Shown here piece by piece: positions 7,079-13,993 of a stretch of DNA of 29,082 bases. The position numbers and the translations under genes were made by a program. The notes under the pieces are model-generated. The model did no database searches. It was not told the origin of the DNA and was given only the letters and a program-made list of their open reading frames with translations. The stretch lies in IMG/VR virus record IMGVR_UViG_3300006919_000291, positions 1 through 29,082 of that record. The stretch is one strand, 5' to 3'. Every line of letters begins with the position of its first letter. Position 1 is the first letter of the stretch. Origin of the DNA: a virus.

Positions 7079-8410
7079 ATGTCCGCGTTAAACATTATGT
7101 TGAAAGCTCGACGACGCATGCTGCGCGAGTTTCCATACTTTGGCTTCCGACTGCATCAGCTACTGCTGGTGCCTACAACCAAAACCTCGACGATGGCAAC
7201 CGACGGCAAGGCTATCTACTTCAACGAGAAGTGGGTGCCTGAGCAGCACAACATCCACGGCTACAAGTTCATCATGACCGTACTGGCTCATGAGATTATG
7301 CATGTTGATGGGTTCCATCACCTGCGTAAGGGCAGCCGTGATCACAAGCTTTGGAATGAGGCTGCTGACTACGCCATCAACTACGCGCTAGTGCGTGAGG
7401 GCTTTGAGGTTCACGATGGCCTGTACAGCACCGACTACATTGGCAAGTCTGCTGAACAGGTGTACACCATCCTCGAAAGCCAGCGCAGCACTGAGGCCGA
7501 CAAGCCCAGCACCGGCAACGGTGGCGCTGACGATGATGACTCAGGCGATGGCGCTGCCGATGGGGATACCCCTGATCAGGGCGACAGTGGCTCTGAGGGC
7601 GGCTCTGACGGCGATACCGGCGATGCTGGCGACACTGGCACCTCTGGTGACGGCGACGGCCCTGCTGACCCTGACGCGCCTTGGGGTGAGGTCTGGGAAG
7701 GCACCAACAATGACGGCACCGCAATGTCTGCTGATCAGAAAGCTTCTGTGCAGCGTGAGATCACCAGTCAGATATTTGAGGCTGCAAAGGCTCAGGATAA
7801 AATCAAGGGCAAAGGTGAGGGCCGTGGCGCTGCTGTTGACCAGATCATCAGTGGCGTATCCGGTGACCCTGTCCCTTGGTTCGAGCATCTTAAAGATGCG
7901 TTCTCTGACTACGTTCTGACTGAGCACACCTTTGCTCGACCAGAGCGCCGACTGCTCTCGCAGGGCATGATCTTGCCGACGCAGGAGCGTGAGCCTAACG
8001 GCGAGCTTGTTGTGTCGGTAGACACCAGCGGATCAATGGGCCAAGACGAGCTAGACGCTATTGCGGGCCATGTGCAGGACATCATCGATGAGATCAACCC
8101 TATTAAGACTGTGGTGATCTACTGCCACCATGTCCTCTGCGGCGTCGAGGAGTTTGATCGGCATGAGGAGCTAACGCTCAGGATTCCTGAGACCGGCGGC
8201 ACGGCGTTCAACCCACCGTTCAACTACGTTGCGCGTGAGGGCTTGGAGCCATGCGCGATGATCTACTTCACCGATGGCTGGGGTGACGTTGGGCCAGACG
8301 GCTGGCATGACTTCAGTGATCCAGACTATCCGGTGATCTGGGCAACGACAGACCGTGAGCCTTTATTCGCTGGGTGCGAACCCTTCGGTGAGGTGATACG
8401 GGTTACATAA
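7079..8410 (+). CDS. Metallopeptidase-like and VWA-domain protein (DUF2201 type)
   Basis: The 443-residue product has two recognisable parts. The N-terminal part carries HEIMH (71-75), followed by histidines at 80-81 and WNEAADYAIN (92-101), a zinc metallopeptidase-like pattern of the DUF2201 N-terminal family. An acidic, Gly/Asp-rich linker (about 143-200) is low complexity. The C-terminal VWA domain has the MIDAS signature DTSGS (315-319) and a later TDG (398-400), with a threonine-rich TGGTAF between. The start ATG follows CGGAG about 9 nt upstream. Family knowledge pairs such proteins with MoxR ATPases, here encoded two genes upstream. Whether the HExxH part cleaves anything is not shown by the sequence. 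Confidence 0.88.
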   Translation: MSALNIMLKARRRMLREFPYFGFRLHQLLLVPTTKTSTMATDGKAIYFNEKWVPEQHNIHGYKFIMTVLAHEIMHVDGFHHLRKGSRDHKLWNEAADYAINYALVREGFEVHDGLYSTDYIGKSAEQVYTILESQRSTEADKPSTGNGGADDDDSGDGAADGDTPDQGDSGSEGGSDGDTGDAGDTGTSGDGDGPADPDAPWGEVWEGTNNDGTAMSADQKASVQREITSQIFEAAKAQDKIKGKGEGRGAAVDQIISGVSGDPVPWFEHLKDAFSDYVLTEHTFARPERRLLSQGMILPTQEREPNGELVVSVDTSGSMGQDELDAIAGHVQDIIDEINPIKTVVIYCHHVLCGVEEFDRHEELTLRIPETGGTAFNPPFNYVAREGLEPCAMIYFTDGWGDVGPDGWHDFSDPDYPVIWATTDREPLFAGCEPFGEVIRVT

Positions 8411-8725
8411 CAGCGGCAGTAGCCGCGAACCATCCTAGCCACGATGTAAAACTTGCACGATGCGTCCTGAGTATGACGAGAAAAACTGCTCACGCTGATT
8501 TCAGTGTAGTGCCTACCTTGGTGGTCACTACGGTGCAATCCGCGCCACAACTGGAGAATTGACATGGTGTATTGAAACCATGCGCCCACTGGTCACCCTG
8601 TACGACTGGTGGATGGTAGCGATTGGTGCAGGGCGCTCAGGGGGAAGGCCAACCCCTGAGTGAGCGACTGAGATGCGACCTCTAAAGCTTGGCAGCCCAT
8701 TACTTATTTTTTGGAGAATAGTGAT
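8411..8725 (+). other. Hairpin-rich non-coding gap, possible structured RNA
   Basis: This 315-nt gap in the plus-strand operon has no good gene. It contains several strong inverted repeats: GCGGC-AGTA-GCCGC (8413-8426) right after the VWA stop, GTAGTG/CACTAC (8506-8511 with 8526-8531), CATGGT/ACCATG (8563-8568 with 8577-8582) and CTCAGGGG/CCCCTGAG (8636-8643 with 8653-8660). A GGAGAATTGAC before an ATG at 8564 opens only a three-codon frame. I know no named RNA family that matches. It could be a processed operon spacer, a small RNA or a leader for the next gene. Confidence 0.4.
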
Positions 8726-9070
8726 ATGAGATTTGAGATTACGTTAACGCTGGCAGTGGTATGCGCTGCTTTGTCTGCACTTATGGCGCTGCTGGGATAC
8801 GAGTATTCATTCGGCAGTGGGTTCGGGTTAACGCCCGTGATCGCATTCCCCGCAATGATCGCGTTGTGGTTTGTTCCGGTTTGGTTTGTTTACAGCAACC
8901 GCACACCTTCGGTTGAGCAAGAGCTTTTGGAAAATTACCTCAATGACCTGCGGTACTGGGCAGGTACAGGTGATGTGAATTACTTCACCAACGGCACACC
9001 TTACTTTGAGAATAGTGAGGAGCTTATGGATTACATCAAACTTGTAGAGACCGCCGTGGAGGGCAAATAG
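8726..9070 (+). CDS. Small two-pass membrane protein
   Basis: The 114-residue product has two hydrophobic segments, about residues 5-24 (TLTLAVVCAALSALMALLG) and 37-56 (PVIAFPAMIALWFVPVWFV), and a soluble acidic C-terminal half (about 57-114). The ATG at the end of GGAGAATAGTGAT has GGAG at a suitable distance; an earlier TTG overlaps that ribosome site and is rejected. The topology could suit a holin-like or inner-membrane protein, but no lysis enzyme lies next to it, so I do not call it a holin. It follows the hairpin-rich gap and is closely linked to the next gene. Confidence 0.7.
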   Translation: MRFEITLTLAVVCAALSALMALLGYEYSFGSGFGLTPVIAFPAMIALWFVPVWFVYSNRTPSVEQELLENYLNDLRYWAGTGDVNYFTNGTPYFENSEELMDYIKLVETAVEGK

Positions 9071-9071
9071 T

Positions 9072-9305
9072 ATGGATAATCAAGAGAAGTTTGAGAAGGT
9101 GAGCATCGCGCTTCACGAAGCCCTGCCCGATGAATTAGAGGGGGCATGGGAGATCGCCAGAATCATTGGCATGGTTATGCTTACCTACAAGGTCAGTTCT
9201 CCAGCAGAGGCCGCGCTGATCTGCGTAGAGGCTGCCAGCGAGTACAGCGACTGGCTGGTTGAGCAGTCAGAGGAATGCACCTGCCCACCAGAGGAGATGC
9301 ATTGA
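9072..9305 (+). CDS. Small acidic protein, unknown
   Basis: The 77-residue product is helical and acidic: it contains IALHEALPDELEGAWEIARI and VEAASEYSDWLVEQSEECT, and ends CPPEEMH. The two cysteines near the C-terminus (ECTCP) are the only unusual residues. The start lies one base after the previous stop, and its TGA overlaps the next ATG (TGATG). It belongs to the same plus-strand operon and has no recognised family. Confidence 0.65.
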   Translation: MDNQEKFEKVSIALHEALPDELEGAWEIARIIGMVMLTYKVSSPAEAALICVEAASEYSDWLVEQSEECTCPPEEMH

Positions 9306-9442
9306 TGTGTGATCGACCAGACAGTTCGTTTCACAACCCATACGAGTATGACGCAGAGTACTGCGATGCGTGTGGCGCTGAGATGTACGAAGATGAGGAC
9401 GAAGAGGGCCGAATGTTACCGTTCTGCCCAGACTGTCCATAG
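9305..9442 (+). CDS. Tiny zinc-ribbon-like protein
   Basis: The 45-residue product has two CxxC knuckles: YCDACGAEMY (residues 19-28) and FCPDCP (40-45). Between them is an acidic loop EDEDEEGRM. Paired CxxC motifs of this spacing usually bind one zinc ion, and many phages make such small proteins to contact RNA polymerase, DNA or other proteins; the target here is unknown. The ATG overlaps the previous stop (TGATG), and it is the last gene of the plus-strand block. Confidence 0.6.
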   Translation: MCDRPDSSFHNPYEYDAEYCDACGAEMYEDEDEEGRMLPFCPDCP

Positions 9443-9500
9443 TTGACCACTGGAGTCTATTAGGTTCTAATCACTGAACTCCTGCACGACCCACCCCCTG

Positions 9501-9538
9501 CCAAGCATCCCCTGCTTGGTTAGGGGGAACCCCCCCTA
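9501..9538 (+). terminator. Candidate terminator at end of plus-strand block
   Basis: CCAAGCA-tcccc-TGCTTGG (9501-9519) is a perfect seven-pair hairpin. It is immediately followed by TAGGGGG-aa-CCCCCCCTA (9521-9538), a second GC-rich inverted repeat. Both are placed 60 nt after the last gene of the block. A long U tract is missing, so a bidirectional or Rho-dependent end is possible. Confidence 0.45.
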
Positions 9539-9608
9539 GTTTATTGACCAATCAATAAGTAAAAAAGTTTGCGTCCTGCATCCTTTACAACTCCCATATG
9601 AAAACAAC

Positions 9609-10010
9609 ATTTCGATAGCTCGACACCAAACAGGTACGTCTTGCGCCCAAAATCTGGGATGAGTTCCAGTATCGTGTTAGTCATCCTGCCTCACGGTTTT
9701 TGATAGCCCACCTACAACTGTGTTTTGCATCACCACTGGCACACACAACACCGCTATTGGAAGCGACGCTGGTAACGTAACGACGGGTACTTACAACACG
9801 GCTATAGGTGACCAGCGGTGTTAGTGCCTACAGGCTGTTTTTGATAGCCCACCCCCAAGCCGGACAGAAAATACACCAAGGGTCACAAAAACATTTCTGT
9901 CGGTGATAAGAATATTTATGTATTCCTGCTCAGTCAGTAAGACCAAAGGTATCTACAACACACCTATAGGTGCTATGTGGAATAAGGCTTTGCGGGGTTT
10001 TTTGATAGCC
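9609..10010 (+). repeat. Direct repeats with tail-fibre-like relics
   Basis: TTTTTGATAGCC recurs at about 9697, 9838 and 9998 (spacing 140 and 160), with a degenerate copy at about 9610. Between them, reading frames contain fragments such as TGTHNTAIGSDAG, TGTYNTAIGDQ, GHKNISVGDKN and GIYNTPIG, all fitting the G-x-x-N-x-x-I-G repeats of phage tail fibres. The frames carry stops, lack ATG starts with ribosome sites, and shift between copies. The first and last lie in one frame, each opening with VFDSPP or a similar peptide. This looks like a decayed gene or a store of fibre segments. No intact gene was found in this 630-nt stretch (9443-10071). Confidence 0.55.
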
Positions 10011-10071
10011 AGTTATTAGCTACCAACTTCTGCGTTTTTCTACGCGAATGTGCGTAAGTTGCTTGTGGTTG

Positions 10072-10503
10072 CTAAACCGAATCTAGGACGGTTGTCAGAG
10101 TCTCTATGTCAGCCAGCGAGTCGGTTGGCTTGTCCTCTACTATCATCAGGTAGGTCAGAGAGGCTGCATGCTCCCCGAACTCTTCTGCAATTCTTTTGAA
10201 CGTGCGACTGAGCATCAGGATTTGTTCGTTGCGATTTCCCCGATGCCCACCAGTGTGCGTAGCGGTCATGTCTGGACTCTTGAGGTAAACGCCTGCCTGA
10301 ACAGCTTGCGAAAGTATTCTCTCGGCAGCTTGATGATGCTTGATCGTGATATACCGTTTGAGCAGTAAATGATCAATGAACATCTGGTCAGCAACACGGG
10401 CGCGGCCTATACCGCTATCAGACTCCTCCAAGGCAATGACATGGCGGCGGTGGAGTGCCGCCGTGCCGATGTCGTTAACCTTAGATTTCAACGTCCCACT
10501 CAT
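10072..10503 (-). CDS. Small protein downstream of helicase, unknown
   Basis: The 143-residue product begins MSGTLKSKVNDIGTAALHRRH and contains the segment IDHLLLKRYITIKHHQAAERIL, a helical pattern I have seen in small regulatory proteins of alphaproteobacterial phages, without a confident family. The C-terminus is rich in D, E, L and T (DSLADIETLTTVLDSV). The start ATG overlaps the end of the helicase gene by 23 nt, so expression is likely coupled. No catalytic motif or membrane segment is seen. Its operon position suggests a replication-linked or regulatory role, which is inference. Confidence 0.65.
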   Translation of the reverse strand: MSGTLKSKVNDIGTAALHRRHVIALEESDSGIGRARVADQMFIDHLLLKRYITIKHHQAAERILSQAVQAGVYLKSPDMTATHTGGHRGNRNEQILMLSRTFKRIAEEFGEHAASLTYLMIVEDKPTDSLADIETLTTVLDSV

Positions 10504-12241
10504 CGTCGGTCTCGTTAAAGTCTTTCACCCTTGGCGGCGAGAACGGATCTGGCAGATCGTCATAGCTGATTTCGCTGTACCGGCCTGTGGGTATGTCATA
10601 GTCCAAGACGGTGCCGCCCGTAGTGCCTATCCATTTGAACCTGACCTTCCAGACATGTATCTCAGTAGCCTTCTCAGGGCTAAGGTGTACGGTGATCCCA
10701 AGGTCTGCCTTGGCAAAGAAGCTGGCGCTACCAGAGATGTTCATCCCCTTTGGCACCGCCGTTGTGCCGTCTGGGTTGGTTGGCATCTTGGCTGGGTGAG
10801 CGATAAACCAAATGTGAATCTGATTAGCTCTAGCAAACGCAACAAGCCTAGTCAGCATCTCATTGATGCCCTGATGCTCATTGTCTAGCGACCTGCTCTG
10901 CGAGATGTAGTTGTACGGATCGATGACCAAGCCTCGTATGCCCAGCCTCATAACAGCTTGCCTAGCACGGTCTAGAATACTGTCGATTGTGGTTGCCTCA
11001 CCCCCACGCTGCTCCAAGAACAGGAAGTGATCGTTGACCCAGTTCATGGCACTGACAGACTCAACCCTGCTCATGCGGTTTGGCATCCCGTCAAAGAACG
11101 GCTTGCCGACAAACTTCTCCGATAACTTAGCGATGTGCAGAGGCGGCGGGTTCTCAAAGCTTGCGACAGCAAACCTCCAGCCCTCGCTTTGTGCCAGATT
11201 AACCATTATCTGGTCAATAAACTCAGACTTGCCAGATCCCGGCAGTCCGGTAACAACAGACAATTGCCCCGGCACCACTGTGAACAGCCTATCGACAGAC
11301 GGTATCCCTGTAGACATCCCGCCCACCAAGCCGTTGTCGTACAGGTGAGCAATATCCAAAGCATAGTCATCCGCTGAGTACACACCCTCCAACGGCATAG
11401 CTGCCGCCCTGTCAATTGCCAGTGCCAATGCCTCTGGCCCAAGCTTCAGCAAAACATCGTTTGCGTCCTTGCACCCATCAGGCCACTCGACAGACCAGCA
11501 CTTGGCTCTGCCGATACGCCTAGCCAACTCCTCAGCCAATGCGAACCCAGCATCGTCACCGTCAGCAGCTAGAACAATCCTGTCCACCCGCTCAATCAAA
11601 TCCTTTGCCGCCCAGATGTAGGCGAACTTGTTATCGTCTTCTGGGTTTAATTCTTTTGTGCTTACCTTCTGTGGCGCACCGTTGGGTACGCTGACGCAGG
11701 AATCTATGCCAGCCGTAGCGCATGCCAGCAAATCCATTTCACCCTCGACAATGACCAGTGTGGTTGCATCATCTGGCACCTGCTCTGCACCCCACAGGGT
11801 TCGGGCAGCACCGTCTTGTGTAAACGCTTTACCCTCGACGCTACGCCACTTCACGGCTTCTTTGTTGCCGTAGACAAAACCGATAGACGGCTGCTCACCG
11901 TTGTTGTGGTAGAACTTTGTGCCGCTAACGACTGGATACCTGTCAACGACAGACGGGTCTATGCCTCTATCTGACAAGCATTTACTGATCAAATCTTTAT
12001 CGGTGGTCTTGGGAACGGATATCGCCCTGACTTTGGGTGCCTGTGGACGGTAGTCTGGATGGTCTGTTTTGCCAGCTAAACCGCAATGATGGCAGTGATA
12101 CAGGGTTGTGTTCCCGTCCATCGTTACAGTCATTGATTTCATGCCCTTCTTCTTTCTTGTTTCACTGCATACTGGGCAAGGTATACGAGCGTTCTCGGTG
12201 TATTGGACTAGGATCGAATCCAAGTCTTCTTTATTTAGCAT
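10481..12241 (-). CDS. Primase-helicase (T7 gp4/Twinkle-like)
   Basis: The 586-residue product joins primase and replicative helicase. An N-terminal zinc finger has CPVC (22-25) and CHHC (50-53). The TOPRIM region has IVEGEMD (164-170) and AADGDDAG (225-232). A RecA-type helicase follows, with Walker A TGLPGSGKS (331-339), Walker B LVIDP (438-442) and a later FIAHPAK segment with the motif-H3-like histidine. It would prime and unwind DNA during phage replication. The chosen ATG (12241) follows GCAGGAGTGCAA, a strong ribosome site; a GTG two codons earlier sits inside that site. The upstream gap holds four palindromes shared with the terL leader. No DNA polymerase gene was found in the window. 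Confidence 0.93.
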   Translation of the reverse strand: MLNKEDLDSILVQYTENARIPCPVCSETRKKKGMKSMTVTMDGNTTLYHCHHCGLAGKTDHPDYRPQAPKVRAISVPKTTDKDLISKCLSDRGIDPSVVDRYPVVSGTKFYHNNGEQPSIGFVYGNKEAVKWRSVEGKAFTQDGAARTLWGAEQVPDDATTLVIVEGEMDLLACATAGIDSCVSVPNGAPQKVSTKELNPEDDNKFAYIWAAKDLIERVDRIVLAADGDDAGFALAEELARRIGRAKCWSVEWPDGCKDANDVLLKLGPEALALAIDRAAAMPLEGVYSADDYALDIAHLYDNGLVGGMSTGIPSVDRLFTVVPGQLSVVTGLPGSGKSEFIDQIMVNLAQSEGWRFAVASFENPPPLHIAKLSEKFVGKPFFDGMPNRMSRVESVSAMNWVNDHFLFLEQRGGEATTIDSILDRARQAVMRLGIRGLVIDPYNYISQSRSLDNEHQGINEMLTRLVAFARANQIHIWFIAHPAKMPTNPDGTTAVPKGMNISGSASFFAKADLGITVHLSPEKATEIHVWKVRFKWIGTTGGTVLDYDIPTGRYSEISYDDLPDPFSPPRVKDFNETDDEWDVEI

Positions 12242-12253
12242 TTGCACTCCTGC
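12242..12253 (-). promoter_or_regulatory. Conserved ribosome-binding leader GCAGGAGTGCAA
   Basis: Read on the minus strand, GCAGGAGTGCAA directly precedes the helicase ATG. The same 12 bases precede two plus-strand genes (starts at 13386 and 15352). The GGAG part is the Shine-Dalgarno core, and it decides the ATG start here. Confidence 0.7.
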
Positions 12254-12287
12254 TTTTGCTGTGGTTAAAATCCACCGTCAGGTGGTC

Positions 12288-12356
12288 TTAGGAATATGCC
12301 CAGCTTGGAACATTCCTTAAATAATTAGGAATCTTCCTCAACAGGAATATTCCTAG
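12288..12356. promoter_or_regulatory. Four-site palindrome array upstream of helicase
   Basis: Four copies of the GGAATATTCC-type palindrome lie at 12291-12300 (GGAATATGCC), 12307-12316 (GGAACATTCC), 12328-12337 (GGAATCTTCC) and 12344-12353 (GGAATATTCC). Their centres are 16, 21 and 16 bp apart, and the identical pair upstream of terL is also 16 bp apart. The last two lie inside the 3' end of the preceding small gene. This is a probable operator array for the regulator that also acts near terL; the protein is unknown. Confidence 0.6.
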
Positions 12357-12621
12357 CCGGTTTTATCACCCCCTCCAGAAGATCCATCACCGCCCTCTTT
12401 CTTTCAACACCCTGCAACCGAGCAGCAGCCAAAGCTTGCTGCCTAAAGTCAGGGTTTGCATTGAGCGGCATAGCGATTGTCTCATCTGCAAAATATCGGA
12501 TGGCACTGATTCTATCTCTTGAGGAATCTGAGTCGATATCTTTTACGGTTTGAATGAAAATTCTTCTCTTAAGTTTTCTCTCGCGCTTCTTCCACGCAGA
12601 TTTCTGCTCTCGGCTGATCAC
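12325..12621 (-). CDS. Small basic protein between resolvase and helicase
   Basis: The product is 98 residues with a very basic N-terminus (SAWKKRERKLKRRIFIQ), a helical middle and RLQGVERKRAVMDLLEGV near the end. A nucleic-acid contact is plausible but unproven. The start is a GTG with only a weak ribosome site, 53 nt inside the resolvase gene, and no better start is available. The 3' end carries two of the GGAATATTCC palindromes, so its C-terminal residues (ARNIPVEEDS) are constrained by that DNA site. Moderate doubt remains about the start. Confidence 0.6.
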   Translation of the reverse strand: MISREQKSAWKKRERKLKRRIFIQTVKDIDSDSSRDRISAIRYFADETIAMPLNANPDFRQQALAAARLQGVERKRAVMDLLEGVIKPARNIPVEEDS

Positions 12622-12931
12622 GGTCTAACCCCCAGTAGATGTGTTTCTGTTTCACCTGCCTATCGTTCTTGTAAATCTTGTCCTGCATACAATCTAAGAT
12701 TACTGACTCATCAAGATCAGGCCTTCTCGTCGCATAGTAGATAGTCATAGTCACCGACAAATCCCCCTCCAGCAGTTCTGGCAGCACAGGGCATTGCTTG
12801 GCAAACGTGTCTACATAGTCCCTAGCCTTCTTGCTTTTGATGAACGCAGGCCTGCCGCGAATCGTCACAAGTTTTCGGCTATTTGCTTTTGATGCTGGCT
12901 CACCATAAATTGTGAACTGTACTGTTGTCAA
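12569..12931 (-). CDS. rusA: RusA-type Holliday junction resolvase
   Basis: The 120-residue product fits RusA endonucleases that cut four-way DNA junctions. It opens with TIYGEPASKANSRK, a conserved N-terminal pattern, and contains the acidic cluster RRPDLDESVILDCMQDKIYKND (residues 69-90), with D72, D74 and D90 matching the known catalytic aspartates of the family. The start is a TTG at 12931, with GGAG six bases upstream, which outweighs the absence of an ATG. It is divergent from the plus-strand genes starting 50-100 nt away and lies upstream of the small basic protein and helicase, so it belongs to the replication and recombination set. Confidence 0.88.
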   Translation of the reverse strand: MTTVQFTIYGEPASKANSRKLVTIRGRPAFIKSKKARDYVDTFAKQCPVLPELLEGDLSVTMTIYYATRRPDLDESVILDCMQDKIYKNDRQVKQKHIYWGLDRDQPRAEICVEEAREKT

Positions 12932-12984
12932 TGTTTACTCCATATGCTAGATTCGGTACTCACTCTAACATACACACTGGACAC

Positions 12985-13167
12985 ATGGCTAAACTCAAAT
13001 CATTTTTAACCGAATTGGAAGACGAAGGTTCTATCAACTATGACGAACAACAACGAAGATTTATTGGTCTTGGAGGACAATGTCCCACTACCCAAGGACA
13101 ACCGTATGGGGGCAGGAGAAAGCCTGCCAGCAAACTTCAAAAAGATTGTGGAACAGATGAGGATTGA
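12985..13167 (+). CDS. Small protein overlapping the next gene
   Basis: The 60-residue frame begins MAKLKSFLTELEDEGSINYD and continues QQRRFIGLGG. The N-terminal 25 residues look like a natural helix, but the rest (QCPTTQGQPYGGRRKPASK) resembles translation of the following gene in the wrong frame, because 128 nt are shared with the gene starting at 13040. The ribosome site is weak (TGGACAC). It may be a short leader protein or an artefact. Confidence 0.35.
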   Translation: MAKLKSFLTELEDEGSINYDEQQRRFIGLGGQCPTTQGQPYGGRRKPASKLQKDCGTDED

Positions 13168-13363
13168 TCAATCCTTTTTTGTCCCGACTGAGAGCGAGGC
13201 GCATCGCAAAGCGAAAACCAACGCCATCAGGTCAGCAATACGGAGAATGCAAAACGATGTTAAAAGCAGTGTGGAACCGGATTCGACATTTTCTGTCAGA
13301 AAATACCCTGATCCAAGCCGTGGGGCAGGACAATACGGTTTACGGGTTTACCGAGTTACCTAA
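13040..13363 (+). CDS. Small conserved-looking phage protein
   Basis: The 107-residue product has a central segment ANFKKIVEQMRIDQSFFVPT followed by a basic helix (RKAKTNAIRSAIRRMQN) and a C-terminal beta-rich end (FSVRKYPD...GLRVYRVT). This shape is common in small phage proteins of unknown role that are predicted to contact DNA; none is assigned by me. GAAGG lies about 11 nt before the ATG, a poor spacing. It opens the plus-strand block and may be first expressed. Confidence 0.65.
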   Translation: MTNNNEDLLVLEDNVPLPKDNRMGAGESLPANFKKIVEQMRIDQSFFVPTESEAHRKAKTNAIRSAIRRMQNDVKSSVEPDSTFSVRKYPDPSRGAGQYGLRVYRVT

Positions 13364-13372
13364 AGAACAAAC

Positions 13373-13384
13373 GCAGGAGTGCAA
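13373..13384 (+). promoter_or_regulatory. Conserved ribosome-binding leader GCAGGAGTGCAA
   Basis: An identical copy of the 12-base leader precedes the ATG at 13386 by one base. It rejects an upstream in-frame start at 13164 for this gene. The same leader is found before the helicase gene and the annealing-protein gene. Confidence 0.7.
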
Positions 13385-13385
13385 T

Positions 13386-13670
13386 ATGTTCAAGATCGAA
13401 GATAGTCCCAAGCCACCCTCAAAAATATCTCTGTTGAGGATTGAGGTTATGGAGACCATAACAGCGTTGAAAGCCGGTCAGCATTTTGATGTGCCTTATG
13501 ACTACGAAGGCCTTGGCAAGGTTCGGGTTGTGAGTTGTGTAAACAACTACGTCAGCCAGATCAGAATTATGCATGGTAAAGACTGCCCGTTTACCTACAA
13601 AGTCACCAACTGCAAGAAGGAAAAGGGCGGGTACTCTCGCGTTTCCATGCACAAAGTTGATGAACAATAA
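13386..13670 (+). CDS. Small basic protein, unknown
   Basis: The product is 94 residues, beginning MFKIEDSPKPPSKISLLRIEV, with YEGLGKVRVVSCVNNYVSQI and a lysine-rich TNCKKEKGGYSRVS near the end. It looks like a compact, mixed alpha-beta protein with a cationic surface, compatible with nucleic-acid binding. The GCAGGAGTGCAA leader fixes the start. Its TAA shares a base with the next ATG (TAATG). No family was recognised. Confidence 0.7.
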   Translation: MFKIEDSPKPPSKISLLRIEVMETITALKAGQHFDVPYDYEGLGKVRVVSCVNNYVSQIRIMHGKDCPFTYKVTNCKKEKGGYSRVSMHKVDEQ

Positions 13671-13993
13671 TGACTGATGAAGAATGGATTGCGGAATACG
13701 AGAAGGCGGTGGCAGAAGTTCATCGCAAGCTCAATGTCTGTGAGAAAGAACTCGTTGACTACTTTGTAAGGACGGATGTCGATCAGCTTGGATCGAAAGA
13801 TTGGTGGGCAAAAGAGGTGCAAACAACGCTGCTCCACCACATTCAAAGTGATATCGGCCTGTTGGCTAAGGGTATTAATAAATATCGCTCATGGCGAGAA
13901 CGCATCGCTAGGATGGAGCGAGAAGGTAAGCTGGAAGGAGACGATATCAACAGCGATAGCCTGCTGGTATACGGGCAGTACGAAATACGATGA
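13670..13993 (+). CDS. Helical phage protein, unknown
   Basis: The 107-residue product is helical and strongly charged: MTDEEWIAEYEKAVAEVHRK at the start, KDWWAKEVQTTLLHHIQSD in the middle and RERIARMEREGKLEGD near the end. The gene starts at the TAATG overlap, and its stop overlaps the nuclease start (ATGA). The tight coupling to the recombination nuclease suggests a shared operon role, but the function is unknown. Confidence 0.65.
   Translation: MTDEEWIAEYEKAVAEVHRKLNVCEKELVDYFVRTDVDQLGSKDWWAKEVQTTLLHHIQSDIGLLAKGINKYRSWRERIARMEREGKLEGDDINSDSLLVYGQYEIR

Noticed and set aside
7377-7927. Long frames on both strands opposite or across the VWA linker
   Set aside because: They are shadows of the Gly/Asp-rich repeats of the VWA gene, and have unnatural cysteine, histidine and arginine content.
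8326-8589. Minus-strand frame overlapping the VWA end and the hairpin gap
   Set aside because: No ribosome site, lies antisense to a strong gene, and no family-like pattern.
9443-10071. CRISPR array or retroelement template in the direct-repeat region
   Set aside because: Only three good repeats with 140-160 bp spacing, no cas genes and no reverse transcriptase in the window.
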